A stretch of 64,000 nt of DNA from Petaurus breviceps papuanus. Its lineage: Eukaryota; Chordata; Mammalia; Diprotodontia; Petauridae. How positions within the stretch are numbered: the stretch's first letter is position 1; every line of letters begins with the position of its first letter. The stretch spans positions 7,046,241 to 7,110,240 of the forward strand of contig JAMXIF010000077.1 in NCBI GenBank assembly GCA_028583685.1, read 5' to 3'. The notes beneath the pieces were generated by a model. The model had not been told where the DNA came from, searched no databases, and saw only the letters and a list, made by a program, of their open reading frames with translations. The translations under genes and the position numbers were made by a program. Of the stretch, positions 43,603 through 53,846 are shown piece after piece.

Positions 43603-43770
43603 AGTGTCTGAGGCTGGAACCGAACTCAGGTGCTCCAAACTCCAGGGCTGGCGCTTTACTCACTGCGCCACCTAGCTGCCCCCATTGGAGCTTATTTATT
43701 GGGTGGGGAGTAGGACATGGTCGGATGCATGTTTTTGGAAAATCATGGAATAATAAAACCTTGAGACCAT
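42930..43770 (-). mobile_element. L2-type LINE, minus strand, split by a microsatellite and a SINE
   Basis: tttaagaagttcatattcta (terminus), a TA/CA tract at about 43015-43165, then gacagctcatgaaaaaagca, tacatggaggggagtaaagc and cctggaggtaccaggaagcc. A MAR1 SINE at 43494-43681 interrupts it; it resumes as gggtggggagtaggacatgg. Confidence 0.78.
43494..43681 (-). mobile_element. MAR1-type SINE with an internal (GT)n, inside L2
   Basis: The reverse complement reads ggcaatttgggttaagtaac, then (GT)n from about 43553 to 43600 in the internal linker, then taagtgtctgaggctggaac and cactgcgccacctagctgcc. The 19-base repeat ccattggagcttatttatt flanks it exactly (43475-43493 and 43682-43700), and the L2 reading is intact across the join. 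Confidence 0.95.
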
Positions 43771-43995
43771 GAAAGCTCTAGGTCATTGAGGTTTACTTTT
43801 ATTCCCAGGGAAATTCTGGAATCTATTATAAAAAAAAATTGTTGGTGGGTATCTAGAAAAAGAATGGATAATTACTAAGGAGTTACATGGTTTCATCAAA
43901 AGCAGGTTATGGCAAACTGATCTTACTAATTTGTTTTTTCTCCTTGGGTTGCTACTCTAGTAAATCATGGGAATACTATAGATATAGCTTATTAC

Positions 43996-43997
<2 letters not shown>

Positions 43998-44028
<31 letters not shown>

Positions 44029-44030
44029 TA
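43998..44030. repeat. (AC)n microsatellite
   Basis: A run of about 14 AC units inside the CR1/L3 copy, beside a duplicated attactata motif. Confidence 0.95.
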
Positions 44031-44124
44031 CTATAGCTATAGTTTACTGGGTTTTGTTTTTTGTTTGTTTTATTTGACGCCTTTATTATACCTGAATTCA
44101 TCCCTCTGAGATGGTCTCCCCCAC

Positions 44125-44683
44125 TGTAAGGGTTATGGGATTTAAAGATCTTCCATGCCCCATTGGACGTGCTGACGTAGCAGGAAGGGGCGGAGCAAGC
44201 GAAAGCAAAAGCCAGAGAAAGCGAAAGCCAAGCTAGCGTTCCTGCGGTGTCTGGCGGTGGTGGCGACGGTGGCGACAGCAGCAGAGGCAGCGGCAGCGCG
44301 AAGCCCTTTTTGAGTTAGGACTGCTAAGGTCTTTCTGCTAAGGACTCCTGCTGAGGACTGTCAGGGGCCGGAGCTGCTGGGAGCGCGCTTCCAGGACGCT
44401 GGGTGGTTGCTGTGCGTGGGGAGAGGAGGACCTTTGCCTGAAGTAGCCTGTTCTGTTTTGAAGGCTTGAAAATGTGGGTGCTTTCTACTTTATCTACCTG
44501 TGCCAATGTCATAACTACTCTGATGGCTTTCACTTTCTGGTTTTGGGACTCAGTCTTTTGGTATCTTAATAAATTTTCTAGTTTATTTCCCCATATGGCA
44601 AGCATGACGTATTTTGTGATGGATAATTATAGCAGCATATTTGTAATCTCTATAGGCATTGTGAATATGGCATTGCTGATACA
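44125..44683 (+). mobile_element. CpG-rich solo LTR of an endogenous retrovirus (family C)
   Basis: A 559-base fossil LTR starting tgtaagggttatggg and ending gctgataca, with a perfect 5-base target duplication (cccac at 44120-44124 and 44684-44688). Its first 45 bases resemble LTR families A and B. The body is unlike them: an inverted CCAAT (attgg), a CRE-like tgacgtag, a GC box (ggggcgg) and about 19 CpGs in 250 bases (44168-44420), with no TATA box seen. A polyadenylation signal (aataaa) lies at 44568-44573. An open frame of 87-90 codons (44466-44735) runs past the LTR end and is not taken as a gene. No internal region is present. Confidence 0.78.
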
Positions 44684-45000
44684 CCCACCCACTAAGAATT
44701 TCCTTGTAACAAAGAAAAAGGGCACAATTAAGTAAAATGACTCACGTGTCAATAACAGTGTACTGAGTATTTTAATATTCTACACCCTTAGTACTCCATT
44801 TCTTCAGCAAAAGGAGGGAAATGCACTTCATCTCTTTTCTAGGGCCAAACTCAGTCACTCTAATTATAATTCTATTTAGTTGTTTATTTCCCTTTTGGCA
44901 AAGCATTTGGCACTGTCATTCATGCTATTACTGTGAAAAAGATGGCAATTTTGTGGCTAGATGATGGGACAGTTAAGATGGGTTAAGAAAGGATGTCATG

Positions 45001-45154
45001 GGGGCAGTTAGGTGGCACAGTGAATAGAACACCAGCCCTGGAGTCAGGAGGACCTGAGTTCAAATCCGACCTCAGACACTTGACATACTTATTATCCGTG
45101 TGACTTTGTGCAAGTCACTTAACCCCAATTACCCTCCAGAAAGCAAAAACAAAA
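45001..45154 (+). mobile_element. MAR1-type SINE, plus strand
   Basis: The full order gcagttaggtggcacagtga, agtcaggaggacctgagttc, tccgtgtgactttgtgcaag, taaccccaattaccctccag and an A-rich tail. Near-identical flanks (aaggatgtcatg before, aaggtgtcatg after) are its target duplication. Confidence 0.92.
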
Positions 45155-46590
45155 AAAGGTGTCATGTGCAGATACAGAAAGCAGCCTTTTATGGTTGCAT
45201 GGTGACTTGTTAGACATAACTAGTGAAGTGTCCCCAGGGATCTGAGCCTATTTGTCATTTTCATCAATAGCAGGGATAAAGGCACAGATGATGTGTTTAT
45301 TATATGTATAGTTGACACAAGTTAGGTGTGGTAACTAACCTGATAGCAGAACTAAGATCCAAAAAGATCTTGATGGGTTAGAACACAGGAAAATCTAATA
45401 GGGTGAAATTTAATCAAACTTAAACGTAAAATCTTAGAGGCAGTGGAACATGGCATAATGGACAGAATAAAATAGAACCTTGGGTCATGGTTGTGGTAGA
45501 ACCACCTCATGGAAGCTGATTGTTAAATTTTCAGTGTAAGCATTTATACCTCTGATAAAGGCACAGATTTGGGTAATGATGATTATAAGCTGTAAATCAA
45601 GGATTAATGTGTTGATTGCCTACAGTGACAAAAGTGAGGGAGAAAATGCTAATAATGCAAATTAAACTTAAATGGTATCATGTGTTTTCAGACAACTAGT
45701 TGTTAAACATTCACCAGAATAGTCTTGGTTTGAAGAGTTCACATCCAAACCTCACCTTTGATAGCTCTCTTACTGTGGGGAAGTAATTTAAATGTTATAT
45801 GTCTCAACTAAAGCCCTAAGGCTTATCTAGTAAATTATAGACAAATAGGTGGAGGGAATTTTCCACTATCCACATAGATTCTTATGCATTTGCACATTTG
45901 AGTAAATGTAAACTCATATAGAAGAATTAACATCACCATCCCATGGTAGAGATTATGACTGGACAGCAATTTTCCTGGATAAGATCTGGGAGTTTTGTAG
46001 AGGACTCATTACTAGTCAACAATGTGACAGGATGACTGAGACAGCTAATGCAATTGGAGGTTGTGCTGACTGGTATACTGAATGAGTGAATGGAGGCCAG
46101 TGGTAAGGGGGTGTTGATTCTGCTCTACTGTGCTTTATTGGACCACACTTAGAGGATCTGAACTTAATTGTAGGGTGACTTAAGCAAGACATTGATGAGT
46201 TATAGAATATTCAGAAGATGGTGACCAGTATGATTAAGGGCCTTGATGCCATTCCACATGAGGAACAGTTGAAGAAACTAGGATTTGTCATTTGGAGAAG
46301 AGAGGACAAAAGACTAATGGAACTAAGATGGACTTCTTTCTCTCAAAGGCTGGATTCTGTGATTTTATGACATGGCAACTCTATTCAAAGGTACTTATAT
46401 GGAAAGGAAATTAGAATTGCACTAATGGGTTCCAAAGGTAGAATTACTAGCAATGGATACAGATTACAAAAGGTTGAATTTACATTTTATATGAGGAAAA
46501 ACATCCTAAGAGTTAGTGAAACATACTATCTCTGGAGGTAGTTGGTTCCTTAACACCAGAAGCCATCAAGCAAAAAGCAAAAACCTGTTT

Positions 46591-46593
46591 TGC

Positions 46594-46630
<37 letters not shown>

Positions 46631-46631
46631 G
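46591..46631. repeat. (TG)n microsatellite
   Basis: About 20 TG units with one TTTG interruption, inside the 3' end of the CR1/L3 copy. Confidence 0.95.
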
Positions 46632-46694
46632 TCGAGAGTTCATTTTCAGGAATTGATTGGATTAGATGTTCTTTGAGGTCTTTTCTGAGATTTG

Positions 46695-48315
46695 GGGATA
46701 GCTTGAATTGTGTTATCTATGATCATGGATTGGCATTTCTTATACCCATATTTTTTTTTGACCAGGTCGCTGTGGGTGAGTGGCATGATATTTGGGATAT
46801 AGAAGCCTAAAATTAAGGAAACAAACTATGGCTGTGTAACATAGCCACCTTGTAAGAGTTTAGTTTATAACCTAGGACTCTTAAATGCCATATGCTAACC
46901 AATTGAACAATTTGGCTTAACTACTTAAAAGTGTAGTCATCAAAATTCACACAGATTTCCAAGCTCAGAGTCTTAAAACTGTTCAGGGCTATTAAAAAAA
47001 TCCAATTGTTAGTAAATTCTTGAAAATGCAGATGAAGACTCGGACTTTTGGCTGTGGGATTATAGGTGTTAATATTTGTGAACTTTGATAAGAACAATGT
47101 TTCATCTTTCTTGTTAAATGGGGAAACTCCTCCTGAGAATTTTAGGGACTGGTTAAAAAACTTGGAGCCTGTGGAAGACTGTTTTTAAGTCTAAGGTACA
47201 GAATCAAGGTCTATATGTCTGGGTGGAATTATACCATATAAATTCTTCCATTCAGAATCATTGCTATTTTTTTGAAAAGCCTTATCTATTTAAAATCCTT
47301 CAAGCAGTTTTGTTTGGAGGTTACAGATGACAGTTTTTTCTCTGCACAAAGCATATATCAAGGAGTCTCAAATATTTGGAATTCTAAGGAAAAACAAATC
47401 TGGGGCCTGCTCATGTTGGGGCTATTTTGAACAAACAGCCAGTTGGCATGTGATGTGGTTCTTTAGACACAGGGGTCCCTTATCTCTGTGCAAGTTCCAG
47501 CTTTCTTAGGTTTGCCTCATGTTTCCTCTCTCAAAGAGCTACTTCAACCACAGAGATTACTCTATTTGCTTATTTAGCCCAAGTTCTGACAAAATATAAT
47601 TTCTAACATGACCAAGACCACTAAACGTTGTAGGGGAGGGCTGAATTCAGCCACATTCCTGGTGAGCCAAATGTCCCCAATTATTTTTCAAAGGGTTTTC
47701 CATGGGCTTTACTAGTGCTTTCTGCCTTCACTTTGAAGCCCATGTGCATCTTGAAAGAACTTTAATTGTCACACTTTGGAGTCATTTACGCTGAATTCAT
47801 CAAAATATGTTGTGATCATGAGTTGATTTTCAAAAGACATTGTGGGCTTTTTTTTTGAGGGGTGCATTCTGGAGTATTCCTTAGAAATGAACTTACATTT
47901 TTTTTCTTCTTCCTCAGGAATAAACAAATTTAAATCCATGAACTTTCAATGGAGTCTAAACTTATCATAACCGCTTCCTTAAAAGTGTAGAATTCAGTGA
48001 ATAGGAACTGGGGAAAATGTACTTTTCCACTTATGCATAAGGACTTAGAAGGGATGCATGCCAAACACAGAACAGTTAGCTGGTTCCCAACTTGAAGTCT
48101 CAGCTTCTGATTGCTTTTCAGAGCAATGCTTTTAGGGTTCTTTTTGAAAATGTCAAAGGGGAGGAAAAGAGGGAATGGAAAGGTTTCTAATTAGATTTCC
48201 ATGCTGTAATGAATGCCAGTGAAATTTTAACATGTTAAAAACATTAAGTTCAAATGTTCTAGAATTTCCTTTATCAGCAATTTACATATGTGGATATTTC
48301 TGCATAAGGAATGTT
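46695..48315. other. Repeat-poor, unassigned block
   Basis: About 1.6 kb with no SINE, LINE or LTR I can recognise, which is unusual in this window. No frame over 70 codons and no splice-bounded candidate. AT-rich with several octamer-like and TAAT motifs (for example atgcataagg near 48035). Confidence 0.4.
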
Positions 48316-48317
48316 AA

Positions 48318-48735
48318 TAGGCAGTCAACAAGCATTTATTAAGCATGTATTAGCTGCCAACTGTGGGGATACAAAGAGATACTAAGGAGAGGGAAAAAAG
48401 AGAAATACATGACCATTCAATCAATATACGTTTATTAAATGCATATTATGTACCAGGAAGCTCTGAGGATACCAAAAAAAAAAAAAACAACCAGGGCAAA
48501 GAAAAAAGGAACAAAGAAATACATGACCAATCCTTCGACAAACATTTATTAAGTTTCTACTGTATGCCAGGAATTGTAGTAAGCTCTGGGGAATACAAAG
48601 AAAGGGGGGGAAAAGATAAATACATGATCAATCAAAAAGCATTAAAAAAAAGAGGTTCAGGCAGTGTGCCTGGATACAAAGACAAAATGAGTAGTTTCTG
48701 ATCTCTAGGAGTTTACATTCTATGGAGTGAAACAT
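48318..48735 (-). mobile_element. Tandem array of L2 3' termini, minus strand
   Basis: The terminus is repeated about 3.5 times: caagcatttattaagcatgt (48330), caatatacgtttattaaatg (48421), aacatttattaagtttctac (48540) and a last partial unit. The first three units end in aaatacatgaccattc/aatc at 48404, 48519 and 48619. Unit length is about 100-117 bases. The normal L2 continuation (aggagtttacattctatgga) follows only the last unit. Confidence 0.75.
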
Positions 48736-48739
48736 CTTC

Positions 48740-48985
48740 TCTATAGAGGAATGGGGACTGGATTGATGATTTCCCTGGTTTAGGGGAGGCCCTGGGGGAG
48801 TATGCTCCCTCCACCAATGCAAATTAGCTCATTCTCTGCAATATCTTTATAGAGTTTCCTAGAGCACTTAGCACACTGCTAAGCTAAGTGACTGGCCTAC
48901 TATGTGTCTGAGGCAGGGCTTGGACTCAGGTTTTCTTTTTCGATTTTGAGGCTGGTTCTCTATCCACTATGACATGTGAACTTTC
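48740..48985 (-). mobile_element. Ther-2/MIR3-like CORE-SINE, minus strand
   Basis: The motifs ctccaccaatgcaaattagc, agagtttcctagagcactta, tgtctgaggcagggcttgga and ggttctctatccactatgac parallel the copies at 30650 and 52785. The family name is tentative. Confidence 0.55.
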
Positions 48986-48987
48986 TG

Positions 48988-49655
48988 GGGCATCAGGAAA
49001 GGCCTCATGTAGGAAGAGGCATTTGAGATGAACCTTGAGAGGAACTAGGAGGTAAAAATGAAAGGTAAATACATTCTGGGCATGGGGAACAGCATATGCT
49101 AAAACATGATGATGGCATATGATAGATTTATTATTGTTATTACTGATGAGGAACAGTAAAAAGGTCAATTTACTGGTCTTTAGAGTAGGTAAAGGGACTA
49201 ATCTATAATAAACCTGTAAAGGTCAGTTACTGTAAGGATGTGAAGGGGTTTAAATGCTAAGCAGAGAAGTTTGTGGTGGGTAGTGGTAGATAGAATATAG
49301 GGCCTGCAGTTAGGAAGACCTGAGTTCAAATCTGGCCTCAGACACTTGCTAGCTGTGCAACCCTTGGCAAGTTACTTAACTGTGTGCTTCAGTTTCCTCA
49401 TTTGTAAAATGAGTGGGAGAAGGAAATGGCAAACCACTCCAGTGTCTTTGCCAAGAAAACCATAAGTAAGGTCATGAAGAGTTGGACTTGACTCAACAAC
49501 TTTGCAACAACAATAAGAACAACAGAAGAGGTTGTGTGGGATCCTGGAGATCATGGATAGCCACTGAAGTAAAATGAGGAGGAAGCTGATATGGTCATAC
49601 CTGTGTTTTACGAAGATCACTTTGGCCTCCATGTGAAGGATGAAATGTATAAAAC
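48988..49655 (-). mobile_element. L2-type LINE, minus strand, split by a SINE
   Basis: ggaaaggcctcatgtaggaa, ttctgggcatggggaacagc and ggtcagttactgtaaggatg run to about 49280. After the SINE it resumes as tgggatcctggagatcatgg, ggaagctgatatggtcatac and acgaagatcactttggcctc. It continues the L2 that begins at 48318. Confidence 0.75.
49283..49520 (+). mobile_element. CORE-SINE with Bov-B/RTE-like tail inside L2
   Basis: B-box and CORE (gagttcaaatctggcctcag, agctgtgcaacccttggcaa), cagtttcctcatttgtaaaa, then the tail aggaaatggcaaaccactcc, gtcatgaagagttggacttg and gactcaacaac, ending in CAACAA. Confidence 0.85.
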
Positions 49656-49659
49656 ACAG

Positions 49660-49855
49660 TCTTGAAGCAGGGAAAATAGTACAGACTATGCAGTCAGAAG
49701 ACCTTGTTTAAATCCCATTTCTGCTGTCAACTTTCTGAGTGACCTTGGGCAAGTCATCATATTTCTCTAGGCCTCGGTTTCCTTATTTGTAAAGCAAAAG
49801 GGTTAGACTAGGTGACCTGTAAGGACCCTTCCAGTTCTGAATCCACATTTCTATG
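49660..49855 (+). mobile_element. MIR-type CORE-SINE
   Basis: The motifs ttgtttaaatcccatttctg, gagtgaccttgggcaagtca and cggtttccttatttgtaaag are in MIR order. Confidence 0.8.
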
Positions 49856-50104
49856 ATTTTCAAAGAGAAAAGAGATTCCAAAGAGCAAACAGGATAAAAG
49901 AAGTAAGCATAAATATCCACTAATGATCTTTGTTCCCTTTGCTAGGTCATTTTGAAGAAAACAATATTTATTACAGAATTTTATATATATATATATGTGT
50001 ATATATATACACAGAATATATACATTACAGAAATGTATTGACACTGAGAGAGTAGAAATTAAAAAAACAAACAAAATAAAAACAAAGTTACAACAGATTT
50101 TTGA

Positions 50105-50804
50105 AAATTATTTTATTGAAATCTTTTGTTTTTCTATCATTTTCATTTCTCAACATAGCCTTCTCCCCATCCCCATTCAGAGAACCATCTCATGTAGAAG
50201 AAGAAGAAAAATCAGTTCAACAAAACTAGTTTAGCACATTTATCAAACTAGACTTTACAGGTATTGTTCTATGTACACAGGGTGATCCCACCCTCTACAA
50301 GAAGGAAGAGTATACATTCTTATAACTTTTCTTCACACTCAAGTTTGATCATTATAATTACACAAATTCAGTTTAGATTTTTTTTGTGGTTGCTGTCCTC
50401 ATATCTGTCATCATAGTTATTATGTATTTTGTTTCCTAGTTCTTCTTCCTTCACTTTGTATCAGTTCATGTAAGTCTTCTCATGCCTTTCTATACTCTTT
50501 ACATTCATAGTTTCTTATAACAGAGCTATATTTCTTCACATTCATGTACCGCAATTTGTTTCCACTATTTCCCTACTTTATTTCCAGTTCTTGGTAATTA
50601 ATAAAAAGTGCCACTATTAGTGTTTAGGTGTATATCAGATCTTTTTTTTAAAATTTTGATCTGTGTGTATTTTTTTTTAGCTTGTGCCCACCAGTGATCT
50701 TTCTGGCTTAAAAGATGTGAACATTTTTAGTGACTTTCTTAGCATAATTCTAAATTTCTCTCCAAATAGCTGGACTAATTCACAGATCCATCAACAGGGG
50801 ATTA
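50105..50804 (-). mobile_element. Older-type L1 3' end, minus strand
   Basis: L1 3' UTR and ORF2 C-terminus in reverse: gtatcagttcatgtaagtct, atttcttcacattcatgtac, caatttgtttccactatttc, ttgatctgtgtgtatttttt and ggactaattcacagatccat. It is diverged from the younger L1 at 56307. Confidence 0.7.
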
Positions 50805-50818
50805 AGGTGCATTTCTTT

Positions 50819-51625
50819 CTTTTTTGCTTTGTTGGAGTGGAGGAGGTGTTATGGGAATGGGAATCTAAGATCTTCCCTGACCCTAGGCCCTTTGATAGGC
50901 TTAAATGACTCTGAGAACCTTCCTTGATTTGACAATATACTCTGCCTCCTAATAAGCTGAATGTAGTCACATGGAGCCTGTGGCCAGAGACTTGTTTTTC
51001 AGTAATGCCCATGCCTTAGTGCTTTGTGATTGGGCAGTGGGTCCAGAAGGTTGTGACATTCTCTGATCCAGGAGAAGGCTATATATACACCCTGATGTGA
51101 AGTTTTGTTTTGGGGCTCACTTTGGGAAGAGTTGTGTGATTTGACCAGATGAGACTCTGGGCAGCCGTTGAGCCCCCTTGGCTTTGAAAGCCCAGATGTT
51201 GGTGCTTCCCTCTCTGGTAACTGACTAGGTATGGATGTAATGGTCAGACAGCTGGAAGCCTGTCTGCTGGTCTGTTTCTCTGTCTGTATTTTTTTTGTCT
51301 GCTTATAACTTCTCTTTGTATTCTCTGAAGTTCAGGGTGCTAACTTTACCCCCTGAACTACGTAAATGACATATGTTTAATTAAAGCTAGATTGTTAAGC
51401 CATTTTGAGTTGCTTTCCTTTAGAAAAGCAGATCTAGGAACCTGTGTTGGCATCCATCCTGTGTATGCTAAGGTGCTTGCTACTACAGAAGGCAGGCAAT
51501 TGGAGTTAAGTGATTTGCCCAAGGTCACAGGGCTAGTAAGTGTTAAGTGTCTAAGGCCAGGTTTGAACTCAGGTTCTTCTGATTCCAGGGCTGGTGCACT
51601 ATTTACTATGCCACCTAGCCGTCCC
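50819..51625 (-). mobile_element. MAR1-type SINE in L1, itself split by an LTR
   Basis: The SINE 3' end (cttttttgctttgttggagt) is at 50819-50846, and the remainder (caggcaattggagttaagtg, ggtttgaactcaggttcttc, ctatgccacctagccgtccc) at 51493-51625. Flanks aggtgcatttcttt (50805-50818) and aggtgcatgtcttt (51626-51639) are its 14-base target duplication with one mismatch. An LTR fills the middle. Confidence 0.85.
50847..51487 (+). mobile_element. Solo LTR of an endogenous retrovirus (family A/B)
   Basis: A 641-base fossil LTR with TG and ACA ends, flanked by ggagg (50842-50846) and gaagg (51488-51492), a probable 5-base duplication. TATA (tatata, 51080-51085) and attaaa (51380-51385) mark promoter and polyadenylation. 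It shares long colinear motifs with the minus-strand LTR at 36610 (ggagaaggctatata, cttgtttttcagta, gttgctttcctttagaaaag). No internal region remains. Confidence 0.8.
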
Positions 51626-51874
51626 AGGTGCATGTCTTTTGCTAACTCTTTGAACACTGATTTTTTTTAACCTCTAAAAAATAGTTTGAGTTTATTAAGA
51701 GTCCCCTAGTCTTCCCTCTCCACCAACTTAAAATAACTGAATCTCAGAATTGGAAGGAATCTTAGAGTTTCTCTAATATAACTTATTCTTGCAGAAGACA
51801 GTTTACTATGTGTTTCCTGGAAGGTGCTCATTTAATCTTTACTAAATATCATAATTTTTAGAAGCGAAAGAGGC

Positions 51875-52120
51875 AGCTTTGTGGTGGGAAAGTGGGTGGA
51901 GAACTGTAGGCAAGAAGAGTGGAGTCTGTAGCCTGCCTCAGATGTTTACTATTTCTGGGACACCTAGAGCGTCATTTAACCTCCCTCATTTTGGGGTTCC
52001 TCATCTGTTAAATGGAGATAAAAATAGAAGTTATTTCATAGGGTTATTGTAAAGATAAACTAAAGTATGTGAGATTCTTTCGAAGCCTAAAATGCTACAT
52101 GAATTAAATCTTGCTTTCTT
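51875..52120 (+). mobile_element. MIR-type CORE-SINE
   Basis: gtagcctgcctcagatgttt, gttcctcatctgttaaatgg and agggttattgtaaagataaa, ending in aaaatgctacatgaattaaa, are in MIR order. Confidence 0.65.
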
Positions 52121-52121
52121 A

Positions 52122-52235
52122 TTTAATCTCCTCATTTTATAGCCACTAAAACTGAGGCCCTGAAATGTGATTTGGACAAGGTCCCATAGATAGTAACAAA
52201 GATGGGACAAAGTCATTTAGTTTATGTTTGAGTTC
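52122..52235 (-). mobile_element. MIR-type CORE-SINE fragment, minus strand
   Basis: The motifs ctcattttatagccactaaa and tttggacaaggtcccataga are a reverse-complement MIR piece. Confidence 0.5.
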
Positions 52236-52489
52236 AGTGAATATATAGACATAGAATTTCTAGTTTATTTCTAGAAAGGTTGTGTAATAGAATATGAGCT
52301 TGTTGATGGCAAGAATTGTGTCATTAAAAAAAATTCTTTTCAGCACCATTTCTTAGTGCTTGCCTTTGGTATTCATTATTTATTGAATTGGGTGAATAGT
52401 AGGGGTAAGAATGGGTATTTTGCTTTAGAGCCTATAATAGCAAGAGATAAGTCCTAGTTCCATGATTTCATTGAGTAGAAATGATTAAG

Positions 52490-52765
52490 AAGCAGTTAGG
52501 TGGTACAATGGATAGCATGTTGGCTCTAGAGCTGGTAAATGAATTCAAAGCCCATTTCAGATCCTTATTAGCTGTATGAACCTGGTAAAGTCATTTAACC
52601 TCTGTCTACCTCATTTTCCTCAACTGTAAAGTAGGGATAATAATAGCACCTATTCCCCAAGGTTGTTGTAAAAATCATATGGAGTAATACGCACAGTGTC
52701 TGGCACATGGTAGGTGCTATATAAATACTAGCTATTGTTGCTGTTGTCAATAATGATGTAGGGGA
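52490..52765 (+). mobile_element. MIR/Ther-1-type CORE-SINE, nearly full length
   Basis: agcagttaggtggtacaatg, aatgaattcaaagcccattt, agctgtatgaacctggtaaa, cattttcctcaactgtaaag, ccccaaggttgttgtaaaaa and acatggtaggtgctatataa run in order to a GTTGCTGTTG-like tail. Confidence 0.8.
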
Positions 52766-52784
52766 TTTCTAGATGAAGAATTCT

Positions 52785-52975
52785 GCAAATGTAAGTCAGT
52801 ACTTTTCCTAGAATGTATACTTTTAAAGAGTTGCCTGGGGGACTGAGATGTTAAGTGACATGCTCAAGGTCACACAGTCAGGATTTTTCAGACATAGAAT
52901 TTCTAGTCTTAGGATTTGAACCCAAGTATTACTAGATCAGAGATATGTTCTTTATCTACTCTGTCATATCTTAGA
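52785..52975 (-). mobile_element. Ther-2/MIR3-like CORE-SINE, minus strand
   Basis: The motifs taaagagttgcctgggggac, ctcaaggtcacacagtcagg, taggatttgaacccaagtat and ctttatctactctgtcatat run in the same order as the 48740 copy. Confidence 0.6.
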
Positions 52976-52979
52976 TAGA

Positions 52980-53008
52980 CAGATGGATGGATGCATACAT
53001 ACATACAT

Positions 53009-53083
<75 letters not shown>
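52980..53083. repeat. Compound (CATA)n(CA)n(TA)n microsatellite
   Basis: GATA/CATA units, then about 19 CA units, then about 13 TA units, followed by a G-rich purine stretch (53087-53152). Confidence 0.97.
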
Positions 53084-53084
<1 letters not shown>

Positions 53085-53154
53085 GGAGTATGGGGGTGGG
53101 GCAAGGGGAGGGAGCAAGGGAGAGGAGAGGGGGGAAGAGAGAGAGAGAGAGGAT

Positions 53155-53500
53155 CATGTATTAAGCAATTACTATGTGCTTGACCCTATGCCAGGACCTG
53201 GGAAGACAAAAAGAAGCCAAAAAAAGAGTCAATTCCTGTCTTAAAGGAACTTACATTCTAATAAGGAAAGATACCACATAAAGGAGAACTGTAAGAGGAA
53301 GCTGCAATGTGGTAAAGTAGAAAAGTCTAGAGACTCAGGAAGGGAGATAGAAGTGAATATGGATGACCTGAGAACTTCCTTATCTAGTGGTTCTGGTCAG
53401 GAACTCATGAATCAAGGGAGAGGGTGACAGAAACAGAGATGTCTCTAGGTTGAGAATGCTGGTTATGCTGGTGTGGATGAAGAGTGGAAAACTATCCAGG
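53155..53500 (-). mobile_element. L2-type LINE 3' end, minus strand
   Basis: The motifs gtattaagcaattactatgt, tgtcttaaaggaacttacat and aataaggaaagataccacat are the reversed L2 terminus and upstream region. Confidence 0.65.
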
Positions 53501-53619
53501 GTCTGACACATGACCAAGACTTTGATCACTTGGTTTTTGAAGGGCAGAAAGAGCATGAAAAGTACACTGAGGAAGCCAACTCAAGAGTGATTGGAAGCTT
53601 TTATTTTTTGGCTATTGTT

Positions 53620-53770
53620 GCTGCACTTAATAGTATTTTATTTTATTTTTTACAATTATATGTAAAGATAGTCTTCAACTTTCAATTTTGTAAGACTTTG
53701 AATTCCAAATTTCCCTTCCTCCCTCCCTTCCTATCCCTCACCCAAAGACAGCAAGCAATCTGACATAGGC

Positions 53771-53846
<76 letters not shown>

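Larger units (their letters stand above)
43770..46690 (+). mobile_element. Long CR1/L3 LINE copy with reverse transcriptase and 3' region
   Basis: Parts recognised in order: HGF-type RT segment (catggtttcatcaaaagcag, about 43890); ccccagggatctgagcctat and gataaaggcacagatgatgt (45230-45300, the RT active-site region, ending in gtatagttgacacaagtt); aagatcttgatgggttagaa; ctgggagttttgtagaggac; gatggtgaccagtatgatta; and agttagtgaaacatactatc to gattagatgttctttgaggt near the 3' end. A solo LTR (44125-44683), a MAR1 SINE (45001-45154), MIR-like sequence (about 45430-45800) and (TG)n (46591-46631) interrupt it. It is heavily decayed; RT activity is impossible from this copy. Confidence 0.7.

Noticed and set aside
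44466-44735. Open frame of about 90 codons with hydrophobic segments downstream of a CpG-rich, promoter-like stretch, resembling a small membrane-protein gene
   Set aside because: It lies mostly inside a 559-base LTR with TG/CA ends, an exact 5-base target duplication and its own polyadenylation signal, and it runs past the LTR end. The promoter-like features belong to the LTR.
48318-48735. Regularly spaced repeats resembling a CRISPR array
   Set aside because: Units are diverged L2 3' ends without unique spacers of constant length, in a vertebrate genome.
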